A stretch of 64,000 nucleotides of DNA from Plasmodiophora brassicae (GCA_036867785.1 CP145420.1:992001-1056000), one strand, 5' to 3'. Positions 1 to 12,071 are shown, counted from the first letter of the stretch. Program-made: numbers and translations. The notes: a model not told the origin generated them from the sequence alone.

Positions 1-139
1 AGTAGAGCAGTCGTAAGCGCGCTGTCTACGTTGAGCATTCAGACAGCGTGCAAGGAAATGGGCCAAACAGGCATTTTAGGTAGGTCGGTGAGCAACAATG
101 CCCATTGATAATGAAAGCGGGAAAGATCAGGAGGCATCG

Positions 140-2255
140 TCAGATTTCAGCAATGGGGACAGCAATTGGAGCAGAGCGTTTCGGAGATTGTCCAAGGGCA
201 AGAATCGCCTGCATCAGCCGGTCGAAATCGACAGATCCTAACCCAGTGACAGGGTCGAACCCCTTCGTGGCAGTGAATCCAAATTTGCAGCAGCTTAGGC
301 CGTCTCCAGCAACGCAACGATTGTTCCCCTTGACAACATCTTTGAAAACGCCATTCGCACCGCTCAGCTTGTACAGAAGCGGGTTGACGAACCCGACAGG
401 GGGGCGACCCAATGACAAGAGCCGCCCGTTGACAAGGGACAGCATGCCGGCAAACACAGGAGCCGAGGCACTGGTTCCCGACTCAGCAGTGAACTGCCCC
501 CCGTCGACGATGATGTAATTGTATCCCAACAAAGAGACATCAGGGTAGGCGCGGCCTGGGACGCTCGCAGTTATTATCCATAGCTTAGCATGACCGCCTG
601 CCTGCGTAGCTTTACCTTCGCGGCTGTACATGTAATGAGGAGGCAAATCAGCAGGATCCGAGTTCGTGAAAAAGTCGTTGATCGCTGCATCCTGGTAGTG
701 TGGCCTTTTGAATACAGTACTGAAACCGCCCCCTGATGTCACGATTCCTCCTGTACGGATAAACACATGAGCGCCAGCGAGTCTGATAACGGAACGGCGA
801 CGCACCGGTGTCGCTGGAACAAGCAACCTCTTCGCGACCAGATTCGGGGCCTTGTGTTGCTCCGACCTGACCACGATAATTCAGTACAGCGTAAGCAACT
901 CCCTAATCACACATCCGTTACAGAAACAACGTAAGGGGAGGAAGCTGGGAATGACGGTGAGAATCCGCACTTGTCGAGATCGGATCGAGCGTCAAAGTTG
1001 GCGACGCCGTCATCTCCGGACTACATTGACGATTAACTGCCGCAAGACATCCACCGACGAGCCACGAGACTCACGCTGACAACGACAGTAATACCACGGA
1101 TGCCCAACTTCTGAATCTCTTCATCGAAACGACGCATCACCGCAGGATCCTCCTCAGGGTCACCGTAGCTGGCCAATGTTCAGCCAGTTGCGAAGCGCTT
1201 TAGTTCGCAGGTCATATACCTGATCGAGTGCACAAGTGGTGCCGAAGAATCGTTGGAAACGGCAATCGCCCAATCAAGGAACGGTTCTACCTCGCCGACC
1301 ATGCTCCCTATTGACACCGTTTCTGAATTTTCAACTTGATCGAAATACGCAACCGGTTCCTACGTACAGTAGGTAGTCGGGCCATCTGACATAGCGAGCA
1401 TGTACTGGACATCAAGATTGGCTAAGGAAACGCGTCAGCGACATCGAGAAAGGTTGGCATCCCCTCAAAACCTTCTCCACACTGATCCGGATGATCATTG
1501 CAGGCGTCCTCCTGGTTCGGACCGATCACGTCGACAATGTCGCTCTTAGGCAAGCCGAACTCATTTTGGAACTGGTGCAGATCGTTTGGACTGTAACTCT
1601 GCCCGAGACTCTCGAACAAAGCCTGCGTTGCACGTTGATCTTCCACGTGGTTCGACTTGACGTTGTAGACTTTGTTGATCAGGTCAGGCGTGACGTATCC
1701 CTGGACTTTACGACCGGCTTTGGTCCGAACCCCTGGACGCTGGGGAACATGGTGCTTCACCGACACAAAATCAACGTGCATGGCGATCGGTGGAGGGAGT
1801 TTCGCCGACGTCCCCGTCAGTTTCAGGATCGAATGGGCCAGCGGTACAGGCACGGAACGAGCAACAACGAACTCCCCATTAACGGTCATGTCGATTTGTT
1901 TCTCCAGGCCGCGCGACCGCAGGAAGGCAGTAATGGAATCCAATGCGGCATCGTTCCTGGTCAGCCGCGCGAGCTGGTCCAGCGTCAAGTACTGCCCATA
2001 CGACGGCGAGTCCGGATCCGACAGCACGTCCAGCATTCGCGTAATCGCACCGGGATCACGATGCTTCACCGCAAACACCAGGTCCATGGCGTCGCCGGTC
2101 AACGCCAGGCGCTTCGCGCCACGCAGCGGCACGTCGTGAACGGCGTGGCGGTCCTGGACGATCAGCACGCCGAGCAGCGAGACGGCCGCCAGTAGCCCCA
2201 TCCAGAGCGACACGGCCCGCGCGGGCGTCATCACGGTCAGCGGCGGGGACCCCAT
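140..2255 (-). CDS. TPP1: Tripeptidyl-peptidase I / sedolisin (S53), spliced
   Basis: A lysosomal or secreted serine-carboxyl peptidase of the S53 family that removes N-terminal tripeptides at acid pH. The ATG at 2255 gives a short cytosolic stretch and then a hydrophobic signal or anchor segment. A pro-kumamolisin activation domain follows (SYGQYLTLDQLARL). A 50-nt intron (1422-1471) joins CGE to ANLDVQYMLAM, restoring the conserved Glu/Asp pair of the active site. Further exons read YGDPEEDPAVMRRF, the oxyanion-hole motif SGDDGVANF and FPASSPYVVSVTD, then GATQGPES and GGFSTVF. The serine motif SGTSASAP and the C-terminal calcium-site region (FKDVVKGNNRC) are in the last exon. All catalytic residues are present, so it looks active. 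Exact middle introns (roughly 870-1400) were placed by eye. It is head-to-head with the gene at 2597. Confidence 0.88.
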
Positions 2256-2596
2256 CCTGCGCCAACCACCCACTTACACCAAATGACCCGGTGTCGGCGG
2301 CATTCGCCCGTTGCCGAAAATCCAGGGGGCTGCGATGTGACTGTGGCGTCCAGATATAGACCCTCCCCCACACTGTTGGACGACGTCTGTGCAGCACTCG
2401 TCGCAAAAACCGGCCCGCACGATCGATAATCCAACGTGCACCTTTGCTGGAACTTATCGTTAGGCGCGCAACGACCTGGAAGGACGCGTACGAGCCCAAG
2501 CGCAATAGTGTGGCGACTGGACCGTTTCGGGTACCTCGATCCCCGGCTAGTCCAACGGCGTCGTGGTGCGCGGATGTTGTCTAGGTGGCCAGCGCG

Positions 2597-4753
2597 ATGG
2601 ACATAGACGACGGCCTGACCGAGCAGGAGCGGCAGGCCGCCTGGGACGACCTGGAACGCGACCTGCAGGCCTTGTGCGACGACGCCGAGTTGTCCAGCCT
2701 CGCCAGCGACGATGACGACGACAGGTCGTCCATCTCCAGCGATGGCGCTACGGCACCTGGCAGCGGTGCCGACGGCGACGGCAGCGCCTTGTTCGAAGCG
2801 CTCATCGAATGCATGAGGAACGACGACGCGGCCACTGACGATTCCATTCGGCCCGTCATCCGGGACATGGCCGCGATTGTCGGCCACGACATAGCCGTTG
2901 GACAAGACGCCGCCTGCGACGGCGCTTGCGACGTCGGCGAACAGACGCCAGAGGCTTCCGAGCCCGCATCCGCACCGCCTGTTCAAACGCATCCAGAGAG
3001 CAACTCCTCGCACGACGAGCCTGATCACGTTGCCGCTGTCCTCCAGGAGATCGAGCGCCGGGCACAGCAGGTCCAGGCTGACCTACGGGAGGCAGAGCAG
3101 AGGAGGGCGGCCGTCCTCGCGGAACAGGCCGCCCGCGATGCCGAACGCGCCCGCCGCATCGCCACGGCCAGCGACGAGCGCGCGCGCATGCACATCGAAG
3201 ACGCGGCCGGGACGCGCGACCTGCGCGAACGTCGCCGCGCCTCCGGCGTCGAGCAATCGCGCATGGCCCGCGAAGATCGCCTCGCCCGGCACCTCATCTG
3301 GCTCGAACAGCTTCGCCTGGACGCCGAGCGCCGCGCCGCCGCCGAACGCGCCGCTCGTGCCAGGTACGGCGGTTGCTCGGTTGGGGTTCGCCATGGTGAT
3401 GACTGGTGCAGGGACGAGGCGGCACGGGAGCGCCGGGCGATGGCGATGGAGGAGACGGCGATCCGGGTCGGGAAGCGGCGGGCGCGCGCAGAGCGGGACA
3501 GGATGACGGCCGAGGACGCCACCGGTGAGCGGGAGCGCCAGCGATGGCGTCGCGAGCGCACGCGCATGACGGTTGCGCTGAGGGCGGCGCGTGCGACCCG
3601 CGAACGGGATCGGATGGTGGCGCAGGACGCGTTGTCGCGTGCTGCTCGAGAACGGGAACGGCACGAGGAACGTTCCCGGCGGCGTGCGCTTCGCGAGTCG
3701 GCACGGCGTCGCCCGTCGACGGTCGAAGGGTGCCCGCTTCCTGCACCGCCTGCAGGAGACGACCCCATCTTGGCGTCGCTTGCCCTGAAACCTGGCGCAG
3801 GCGTGCCGATTGCCCCATCGTGCGACCTGCCAGTTCGTGTCCCGCTCTGTGGTTCGTTGCCCGAACAGCGTCCTGCGCTGATCTGCGAGCAAGCGTCAAG
3901 GCGCCATGGCCGATTGTACGAAACGTTGCCGGCGTTCGCTGCTCGTCGTGAGCGATTCTTCGCGTTGCGGATTCAGCGTTGGTGGGTTCACGTGCGGCCG
4001 CGATGCCGAGCGGCTCGTCACGTCCAGGCATGGTATCGAGGAAGGAGGAATCGGCGGCAGTGTCTTGGGATTCTCAGGGGAACGCGCACCGGGGCCAACG
4101 GCGACCCGATTGAGCGACTCGACGATTCGTTCTTTGATTTCCTGCAAGACGACGGCTCCGATGTCCTTGCCCTGCTCGAATCGGGCAACGTCGTGTTTGC
4201 CGACACGCCCGGCGGGAGCCCTCGGGCACCGCCGTGTGAAGGTCAGGCCACAGAGCCGCCTCGCCAGCTTCCCATGCCCGGGGGACATCGAAGTCCATCC
4301 CCAGACGGGACGAGATCATCCCCAGTGCCGGCCCCATCGCGGTTGGATTCGGCGCCGGGCGAATGCGCCAAGTCAGCATGCGACGACGTCTTCGGCGGAT
4401 CGACGACGAACGAGTCCGTCGACGGTGGGCTTGCTGCGTCCGAGAGCGGTTGTGCAATCGACGAACTGGTAAGACGCCCTTGGCCGATTGCGCTGCCGCC
4501 ATGGATGACAGACGGCCTCGGCTTAGGGCGCTCGGGCTCGGAAGGCATTCCAGAAACGAGCGAAACGATTGAAGCATATCGGGGCAACGGGCAGCTGGAA
4601 ACAGGCGGACCCCTATGCCCGAATAGGGTACCTCAAGAAACCCTATTTGGCCCACGTGCCTGGGGTGTGCACGTCTACCAGCCCCGTCCGCGAACAGCGA
4701 AAGCGCATGCCTGCGCTGAAGGTTGTGCCTCCCCTGACTGCGTCCCGTCGTAA
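2597..4753 (+). CDS. Acidic coiled-coil protein with IQ motifs
   Basis: A single open frame of about 718 residues. I start it at the first ATG (MDIDDGLTEQERQ); upstream in-frame codons are non-ATG. The first 130 residues are acidic and Ser-rich. Residues about 145-390 are a long, highly charged Arg/Glu/Ala coiled coil with repeated RERxRM patterns. Around residue 460 lies an IQ-type calmodulin-binding tract (ALRIQRWWVHVRPRCRAA, then a second HVQAWYRGRR). The C-terminal 250 residues are Pro/Ser/Gly-rich and probably disordered. This architecture is common in ciliary, centrosomal and cytoskeletal IQ proteins, but I do not recognise a named family. No intron is needed. Confidence 0.7.
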   Translation: MDIDDGLTEQERQAAWDDLERDLQALCDDAELSSLASDDDDDRSSISSDGATAPGSGADGDGSALFEALIECMRNDDAATDDSIRPVIRDMAAIVGHDIAVGQDAACDGACDVGEQTPEASEPASAPPVQTHPESNSSHDEPDHVAAVLQEIERRAQQVQADLREAEQRRAAVLAEQAARDAERARRIATASDERARMHIEDAAGTRDLRERRRASGVEQSRMAREDRLARHLIWLEQLRLDAERRAAAERAARARYGGCSVGVRHGDDWCRDEAARERRAMAMEETAIRVGKRRARAERDRMTAEDATGERERQRWRRERTRMTVALRAARATRERDRMVAQDALSRAARERERHEERSRRRALRESARRRPSTVEGCPLPAPPAGDDPILASLALKPGAGVPIAPSCDLPVRVPLCGSLPEQRPALICEQASRRHGRLYETLPAFAARRERFFALRIQRWWVHVRPRCRAARHVQAWYRGRRNRRQCLGILRGTRTGANGDPIERLDDSFFDFLQDDGSDVLALLESGNVVFADTPGGSPRAPPCEGQATEPPRQLPMPGGHRSPSPDGTRSSPVPAPSRLDSAPGECAKSACDDVFGGSTTNESVDGGLAASESGCAIDELVRRPWPIALPPWMTDGLGLGRSGSEGIPETSETIEAYRGNGQLETGGPLCPNRVPQETLFGPRAWGVHVYQPRPRTAKAHACAEGCASPDCVPS

Positions 4754-4979
4754 TTGCTGACATCGGGCCGCTTAGCTAAACAACTACGTTAATGCCAAGT
4801 CTGCCGTCAAAGGAACGCCGGGACAACGTGACAGGCACGTCGTTCCGCCTACGTACGAAGCGGTCTCTGATGGATCGTTTCAGGGTGTCCGCGCTGCCAT
4901 CAGCGACGTCGACTCTGGTGCTTCCACCAATCGTACTGCCGCAGTCCCCGAACCGATAACGACAACCGTTTATACATTA

Positions 4980-6125
4980 TTATTGAATCACTGCAAGCTC
5001 TCCTGGAGGATGATCTCCCGCCCACAAAGCGGGCTTGACAGTGTCGTCCACGTTCTGGCTGTACGTGTCAGGCGCGTTCGCGTCTCGTGATCGCCTTCCG
5101 CGCGCCGTCTCCAGTGGTCGTTCTGCCGGCGGCGGCGGATGAGGTTCACTAACGATCGCTGATGGAACCGCAGGCACTGCCGATCGCCTCCTCTCGAATT
5201 CAGCCATGGCACTTTGCAGGTCCCCTGGCAATCCGCGAATCCCTCTGGCCAGTGTGACAGTTTCCGGCCCAGTTAAGATGCTCGGCAGGTCATTGGCGGT
5301 TAGTGTCTACCAGACGCCTCACATTAGTTGCCCGATGGACTCTGTCTCGGCATCGTTCCCCACCTCGGCGTTGACGCCAGGCACGTCCATACGAGGGCGG
5401 CCTGCCGTGAACAGAACGATCGGGCCGTCGCGAACCAGCCCGGGAAGAACGATGACACTCAGATCCGGGTTGGCGTGATTCACATGAACAGTGACGATGT
5501 CCGGCTCGTCTTGGAACCGGTCGACCAGTCTCCACAGCGGCGTGTTGGAAGGCGCCAGCCTGTAATCCTGTGCGTTCTGGAGCACAACCGGGAACGGCGC
5601 CCGCCAGAGTCGCGCCTGGATCACCGTCGTGATCGAGAACGCCGACAGCACCTCGCACGTGCTTCCCGAGCTCATGTACTGCATGAGTATGGGGCGAACG
5701 ACCGTGTTCGCTACATCGGACAGCACGTCGTGCGTTGCCACCGACGCGTCGTCAGCGATCGCGCTCAGCTCGCTCTTCACCGTGTAATTCAACGATGCCG
5801 CTCGAGCGTCGTCAATGTCGCCGGCCAGGATCGCTGTCAGATCCGTTTCGCCCAGGACGCGATCCAGCAGGAACGCCGGCAGGGACGTGTCCCGCGAATT
5901 GCACACAAAGGCAACGATGCCGTCTCGGTGGGCGGCGGCGACGTCCATGCCGGCGACGTGCGATCGGAACGCGGCCGCCTGCGATAGGTGACGCAGGGCG
6001 GCCATCAGACGGCACAGGCGCGCCGGTCGAATCGACCTGGGGGGCTGGCCGGCATCAGCAGTCAGCAGGCAGGTGCCCCGACAGGTCGTCATCATGCACC
6101 ACATCCACCTCGACGACGACGACAT
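4980..6125 (-). CDS. Unidentified conserved-looking protein, two or more exons
   Basis: The main exon (5319-6125) encodes about 260 residues containing AAHRDGIVAFVCNSRD, a helical middle, and a beta-rich end (IVTVHVNHANPDLSVIVLPG). The frame ends shortly after a GTGAGG donor. A roughly 75-nt intron then restores an open frame into a C-terminal exon (4980 to about 5240) reading GIRGLPGDLQSAMAEFERRR and a Pro-rich tail. The first 40 residues contain a possible additional intron, and the alternative start MAALRHLSQ at 6005 is plausible. I do not recognise the family. The gene is convergent with the upstream IQ-protein gene and tail-to-head with PWP2, only 38 bp from its stop. Confidence 0.5.
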
Positions 6126-6162
6126 GCTGGGTACCCCCCGGGTGATCGATCGCGTGTTTGTA

Positions 6163-8904
6163 TTAGGCTTCGGCGACGGGCGCTTCCCTGCCGGCGAGGA
6201 ACTCCAGCAGGTACTGGTTCCTGTTGCACAGCGTGCTCAGGTTGCTGAACATGGCCCCCATGGCCTTGTGCAGGGCCCGGAACGCGGGCAGCAGGTGGTG
6301 CGCGTTCCGCTTCAGGTGCTCGCCGTGCGTCGTCAGCAGCTGGACCGCCCAGATCAGGTGCAACTCCAGGTCGGCGCTCTTCTCAAACCCGTCGGCGACC
6401 AGGTTGATCACGCGCTCCAGGAACGAATGCGGCACCGCCCGTACGACCAGCGGGACGTCGGTCGGGGGCGTGGCTCGAACCAGCGCCCTCAGCACTGAAT
6501 TGTCGTTCAGACGCAGAGCCATGACGAGCGCGCGCCCGTAATTGCCGGACGATGCCTCGGCAGCGATCCGCTCGGGCGTGACGTCCTCGTCGATGTCGAC
6601 CGGGTCGAACGTCATGTCCTGGTCCAGCGAGTACACCAGCAGCCCTGATGGCGCGTTTAGCGATCGAAGGTCGTAAACGACACGACAGGTTACCTTCAGT
6701 GGACGCCGCCGCCCAGGACCGGCCTGTCGGCGAGAATCGCACACATTTCGTGGCAACGGCTGGGCGAGTGGCGCGTCGCTTCGACAAGTCGCCTTTGGCG
6801 ACACCGGGCAGGTTCGCGTCACGCCGGGCGGCACGTGCACCAGCGGTGTCCTCATCGCTATCGCTGTCGTCGATCTCGTCGACCGGGCCCGCGTCCGTCA
6901 TCTTCCCGCTGTTCAGCATGTCGACGATGCCGTCCAGGGCCCTGTTCGACGAGATCTGGAACTTGCGGACCAGCAGGCCCGGTTCCACAGCGTACAGGCA
7001 GACGAACTTGCTGTTCCCGCCCGCGAGCACGCAGGACCCATCCGCTGAGTAGCAGACCGACGTGAACGCGGTGCCGTACGTCGTCGTGCTCGCCGTTCGT
7101 CTGTCCAGCTGGCGACGCCCACCGCGAATGTCTTCCCGGCCCTCGATTGTCGACTTCAACACGCCTCGGTTGACGTCCCAGAACTGGAGCTGACCGTCGA
7201 GCGACGCAGAGCAGACCTCGTTGCCGTCGTGGCGGAACGCGACGGCCAGCACGTCGGTCCCGTGCGACAGCGTCTCGGTCGCCGATTTACGATGCTCGGC
7301 GAACACGTCCCAGAGCTTCACCGTCTTGTCCCAGCTGCCGGACGCCAGCATCGACTGTTCCGCCGAGAACGACAACGAGCAGACCGGGCCTTCGTGGCCC
7401 GCCAGCACGTCGAGCAGCTTGCCGGTCTGCAGCGACCACACGAAGATGTCGAACGGGTCCAGGGCGCCAGCACACACCACCTGGCACACGAGGTCAGTGG
7501 CGACGTACGGCGAACGACCCGGGTGGTCGTACCTCTCCGGACGGGTCAATGGCCAGCGACAGGAACTGGCAGGACATCGGGGCGACCATCGTGCGAAAGT
7601 TTCGGTAACGGACGAGGTCGTACGCGCGAACGGTACCGTCCAGGGACGCGCTGACGACGACGTTGCCGGCGGATGTGATGCAAACGTCGGTGACCGGTGC
7701 GGAATGGTCCGCGAACGTCGCGAAGCAGAACCCGGTGGTTGTGTTCCAGATCTTCACCTTGCCGTCGTCGCCGCCGGTGGCCATCAGCTGCCCGTCGGGC
7801 GAGAACGCAACCGCGTTGACGTCGTGGGCGTGACCTTGCTGTTTCAGGATGTACGTCTCCGACTGCCATTCCCAGACGAGGAGCTGGCCGAGGGCCGCCG
7901 ACCCGAACGCCAGCCATTGCCCGCGTGGGCAGACGGCCACCGTCGAGATCCGTTGTTGGGATACCGATAGCGAATGGATCTCGGAGCCGTCCGGCAATTC
8001 GTACAGCGAGAACGTGCCGTTGTTGAACCCGACCACGACCAGATGCTCCTGGAACGTGACGCATTGCACCTGTACCAGGGGGCGTTAGACGAGACCATGG
8101 CACCCCGACAGCGTATCGTACCTGGGCGTGGTTCTTCTCGAAGTAGATCTTGCGTTCCAGGTCGAACCGAGCGGTCTCCAAAGCGGACGCCGGCGCGTCC
8201 GTCTTCCAGATGAACAGGGCGCCGTCCTTGGAGACGGTGTACAGCGTGCCGCGGGACGCATCGAAGAACGATCCGACGGTGTGGTTCCGGTGGCCAGATA
8301 GAGTCAGTGGGCGGAAGCCATCGATGGTGTGCAGAGAGAACATGCGGACCGATGCGTCGAGAGACGACGTGAAGAAGAAGCGGGAATCCGGCGACCAGTG
8401 GATGTGGACGACCTCGTCCATGTGCCGGGTATAGGTTCGGAACAGGGAGAACGGCGCATACTGCATGCGATTCGACGGCGCATGCCAGACCTGGACGTGT
8501 TTCCCATGGGTGATGGCGAAGTATTTCCCGTCGGGGCTGAAACAGGCATCGCGTACGTGCCCTTTGAAGTGACAGCTGTTGACGACGACTCGCTTATGGA
8601 CATTGATGAGCAGGGCGTGGCCGTCATCGTCGATCGAGACCAACATGTTCCCGTTCGGCGATAGCGCTATCCGGGAAATGTTCGTCCTGTTCTCAAACGG
8701 CATCGTGGAGCATCGATGACTAGAAGACGATGTCAGAAAACGTACGAAAAACGGCGACATGCGCCGATCGTACTTCACCAAGTCGAACACGCTGATTCGA
8801 TTGCCGACAGGACTGAGAATGCTGTTGCCATCGCTGGTGAAGACGACGTTGCCGCCGTTGAACGAACTCCCGCACAGGTTCGAGAATTCGAAGGCAAACT
8901 TCAT
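6163..8904 (-). CDS. PWP2: Periodic tryptophan protein 2 (UTP1), SSU processome
   Basis: A nucleolar WD40 protein of the UTP-B complex, needed for early 18S pre-rRNA processing. It begins MKFAFEFSNLCGSS and continues TSDGNSILSPVGNRISVFDL, the highly conserved PWP2 N terminus. Paired seven-blade WD propellers follow, with landmark strings LGQLLVWEWQSETYILKQQGH, GGDDGKVKIWNTTTGFCF and LLDVLAGHEGPV. The C-terminal UTP12 helical domain reads SGNYGRALVMALRLN. Three introns of about 50 nt (8070-8121, then near 7492-7543 and 6650-6700) must be removed to join the frames; they begin GTACGA, GTACGA and GTAACC. The complete domain order and family-typical length (about 870 residues) suggest a functional gene. 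Confidence 0.93.
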
Positions 8905-9557
8905 CGTTCCTCAGTGGCTACGACTCCGTCACGGAGTCCGCCGCGGACTTCGCGGAGCACCCTTCAGAAATGAGGTGGGCGGGAATGATCGGGCGAGAAG
9001 GCGTTGACGAATAGAGCAATCATCCTGGCGAGGCAGTTGGCAAGGCGTATGTCCGTCCTTAGGTATCGGGTCGTTCCGCCTTGGATATATCCGCGGGTGC
9101 ACGCTGGGATGCAACTGACATTGCAAGTCAGGCGGTGGCCTTGGGGATCGCGTAACTGACGGATCAGGCGCTGCCGCCGCTGGGCAGCCAGCGTCTGCGC
9201 CTCGTCAAACGTCTCGGCAGTTATGCAATATACAAGCCCGTCGCCTGAATGCACTGCAGCCGGAAGCGTTGGCGCCCTCGCGTACCAATGTTGTGAACGG
9301 GGGAGCCCAGTCTCACGTGATGCGATCAATCAATTTGTTGTCGGCCCCGTTCCTGTCCCTATTGACGCGATAGTCCATGCGCAAAATACAACAGCTGGGG
9401 CGATGGTGCGCTGCGAGGCGACCGCGTCGCTGCTGGGGCGGTTCGAGGCGGTTCGTGGCAAACTGGATGAAACCGTGGATCGCTCGCCGCCTGTCCGAGA
9501 GTATGAAGGCGCCGGTATGCGTGTCGCGTTGCGCGCTGCGTTGATGATGGTCGTCTG
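8905..9557 (+). other. Spacer with one uncertain minus-strand reading frame
   Basis: There is no confident gene in this 650-bp stretch. On the minus strand (8964-9329) a frame of about 120 residues includes DGLVYCITAETFDEAQTLAA and a basic tail, with a possible 45-nt GTACGC...CAG intron, but it lacks an ATG and a recognised domain. On the plus strand a frame from 9223 ends at the ATG of the next gene. Promoters for PWP2 (minus) and the gene at 9558 (plus) should lie here. Confidence 0.3.
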
Positions 9558-10083
9558 ATGACGGACGGGCGGGCAGTGTCGAGCGCGAACGTCAGGGGTC
9601 TGGTAGACGGCAGCGGGAACCTATGGGACGACGACGCGCTTCGTGCGGCGATTCTCGATAGCAGGGATAGGCTTGACCACGTTGTTGGGCTTCTCAGGCG
9701 GTTCTCCGATATCGCGGGTAATCGCTGCCAGTGCTGTCGTTGATGTATTCGTGCCACTAAACGATCTGGTTGTCGTCGCGTGGCGCAGCCAGCGTTGACG
9801 CCGACGTGACATGGGCGGACTCGGCAGAGCTCGATGCCCGCCTTACGGCATGCGAAGCCGACATGACACGTCGCCTGCGTCGCGTCACGGCGCTCCACGC
9901 CGACACGGAGCGCCTCGCGCTGCTGTACCATGCCATTGTACGACAACGACACCATCCCCCACGATGTACGATGTTGCTCACTCGTCTGCGCAGGTTCGTA
10001 AGAAGTCGACACAGTTCCAAATGTGGAACGCCCGGCTGCGCCGGCTCGAACAGCAACGCCAGGGGACACTACGTAAAGCATAG
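9558..10083 (+). CDS. Small helical/coiled-coil protein, three exons
   Basis: ATG at 9558 (MTDGRAVSSANVRG). The first exon ends FSDIA at a GTAATC donor. Removing about 78 nt (acceptor GGCGCAG) continues ASVDADVTWADSAEL and a helix (RLTACEADMTRRLRRVTALHADTERLALLYHAI). A second intron beginning GTACGA leads to VRKKSTQFQMWNARLRRLEQQ and a stop at 10083, giving about 130 residues. Two amphipathic helices separated by a short linker resemble small BORC/BLOC-1 subunits such as KXDL1, but the match is weak. The consistency of both splice junctions in frame is the main argument that this is a real gene. Confidence 0.55.
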
Positions 10084-10207
10084 CAGGATGCAACGGCAAA
10101 TGAAGCCTCCGCTTGGTTGCTCTCTAGCTGGGCCGATTCGGCAACCTGGCTGCACTGTTCCGTCGGCAGAAACGTCAAGCAGAAGGGAATAGCTCCCTTG
10201 CCCAGCA

Positions 10208-10576
10208 ATGCCGCCCGAGGACGTCCTAAACGATGCAGTGGAGATCGTAGTTGGCCCGGGGCCCGAGCCCCTGCTTCCGCTCCCCACGATCGGACGAAAC
10301 ATCAGGTCGTGTCTGCCGCCGCACGCCAAGGTCGCGTGTGGCGTCAAGGACGGCGTTCGCGAGTACGTCACCGAGTTCCTCGGGTTTCTCACGAGCGAAT
10401 GCAGCGACCGCATGCGGAGACAGAACCGTAAAACGATCACGGCGCAGGACGTCCTGCTCTCTGTCGAGGCGGTCGGCTTCGCAGGCTTTGTCCCCGATCT
10501 GCGGCGGCACGACAACGAGACCCGGCTCAAACGCGCCCACGATCTGAGGAAGGCCCGTGCGTCGTCATGCACCTGA
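10208..10576 (+). CDS. NFYB: CCAAT-binding factor subunit B (NF-YB/HAP3), histone fold
   Basis: A 122-residue single-exon protein built around one histone-fold domain. The motif run LLPLPTIGRNIRSCLPP, VREYVTEFLGFLTSECSDR and RKTITAQDVLLSVEAVGF follows the NF-YB consensus closely (LPIANVARIMK; VSEFISFITSEAS; KRKTINGEDILFAMSTLGF). NF-YB pairs with NF-YC and then NF-YA to bind CCAAT boxes in promoters. The tail after the fold is short, and the usual glutamine-rich extensions are absent. DPB3/CHRAC-type or Dr1-like histone folds are alternatives, but the SEASD-like and KRKTI-like strings favour NF-YB. Confidence 0.85.
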   Translation: MPPEDVLNDAVEIVVGPGPEPLLPLPTIGRNIRSCLPPHAKVACGVKDGVREYVTEFLGFLTSECSDRMRRQNRKTITAQDVLLSVEAVGFAGFVPDLRRHDNETRLKRAHDLRKARASSCT

Positions 10577-10687
10577 GAAACGAGCTGGCATCAGGGCACT
10601 GATGTAAACTAAGGCGTATCTGTCGAATACTGCAACGTTGACGGCGTGCACCCTATCCGGCAAGCGTTGTATATTCGTTTATCGATG

Positions 10688-11904
10688 CTACCGCCAGAGG
10701 AGGCAAACGAGAAACGCGAAGAGGACGACAATGGCGGCGACGGCGAGGTACAGCACGGTTGACAGTCGTGAATCGACGTCCTGTGATACACCAAGAAGCG
10801 CCGACAGGGATTGCGCCACTGCCTGGCACTTCGAGTGCAGGTCGGATGTCGCTGTCAGGTCCACATGGTCCTGCAGCTGACTTCGCTGCTTCTCGTACAG
10901 ATCGCTCGTCTTCGTCTCCAGCTCGCTGAGGCGGTGCCGAATCCGGCGCAGGAACACCATCGAATGGAGGGACAGCGTCTCGGCTGTCGACAGCAGTAGC
11001 CGCTGCCGAAGCTCGATCGACGTCAGCCTGTCGGCCAGCTTGCCATACATCGTGTCGCTGTCTGGCAGGCTATGCGCCAGCTCCCACAGCCTCGACAGGT
11101 CCTGTTGCGCCTGGCGGGAAATAACATGCGATTGGCAGACCCGGTGGGCATCGTTACGGAGCGACGATATCAGGTCACGAACGGGGCAACTGTCATCGAG
11201 TTCGACAGCCGACAGGTTCTCCGGCAGCGTCAAACGATTGATGTGCTCCATCTGGGATCGTAGCAGGGCGTCCACGTTACTAGTCGACGCATCCAGCCGC
11301 GTCTGTACGGGCGCCAGCGCCGGCGTCCCGTACACTTGCAGCGATGTCAACGTGCAGAACCGGTCCGGGTGGTGGATAGCCAGAAAGCGGATCTTGACGA
11401 ACCTACAAAGCAGGATCACCAGGTGTGACGTGACTCCCGGGGGGACGCCAGAGCGATTCCCTACCTGACAGTCCGCTTGAGATGCAGCGTGAAGGTTTGT
11501 TTTCGTCTTGACTCGCCCATGCGAAGTGTGCCAGCGAGAAGCCACTTCTCGGTCGGCCAGAACGGCGACACGCTGACCTCGACGATCGCCGGCGGCGTCG
11601 CATAGAACTCGCTGTTCTGCAGGACGATGCGCTCGACGGTGACGTCCTCGCTGAGCTGGGCGACGAACCATTCGACGCGCTCGCTCTGCCGATCGATCAG
11701 CAGGTACCGGTCCGGGTCCGGGGTCAGACACGACTGCGCCGACTCGACCCCGCCGCTGGACGCCAGGACGCGCGCGCCCGCTCGCGACGACGCGAAGTTG
11801 AACGCGAACGGCTCGACGTCGTCGCCCGGGTCGATCAGGGCCACCCGCGTCGCCGCGGCGCCCGCAACGCATACCCCGACGAGGACAACGACCCGGAGCG
11901 CCAT
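10688..11904 (-). CDS. Mid-SUN (SLP1/SUCO-type) membrane protein
   Basis: Exon 1 (11465-11904) starts with a signal peptide (MALRVVVLVGVCVAGAAATRV) and the first part of a SUN domain (LSEDVTVERIVLQNSEFYA, GTLRMGESRRKQTFTLHL). A 62-nt intron (11403-11464, GTAGGG...TTTGTAG) joins it to exon 2 (10688-11402), which completes the domain with FVKIRFLAIHHPDRFCTLTSLQVYG. Long helical/coiled-coil stretches follow, and the protein ends in a single membrane segment (TVLYLAVAAIVVLFAFLVCLLW). A SUN domain followed by a C-terminal membrane anchor is the mid-SUN arrangement of yeast Slp1 and animal SUCO/OPT, which act in the ER and nuclear envelope in folding or stability of membrane proteins. Classical SUN proteins have the domain at the C terminus instead. 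The gene looks complete. Confidence 0.85.
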
Positions 11905-12071
11905 GTCAGGCGCATCGTCAAAATGGCACGGCGCGCGCGCGGTAACGCTTCGCAGCGCAGCGCCGGCACCGTCACCAGTCGGAGTCAGTCAGACAGAGGC
12001 TGCTGGCTGGGGACGAGGCTGTGCCGAAAAACGCGGCTGTGTGGCGAGTTTATCGTCAGGCGCGGCTGTTG

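Noticed and set aside
6648-7065. Plus-strand frames opposite PWP2
   Set aside because: Complement of strongly conserved WD40 coding sequence.
9558-10083. Confident KXDL1/BORC assignment for the small coiled-coil gene
   Set aside because: Only general helix pattern resemblance; the KxDL motif itself is not present.
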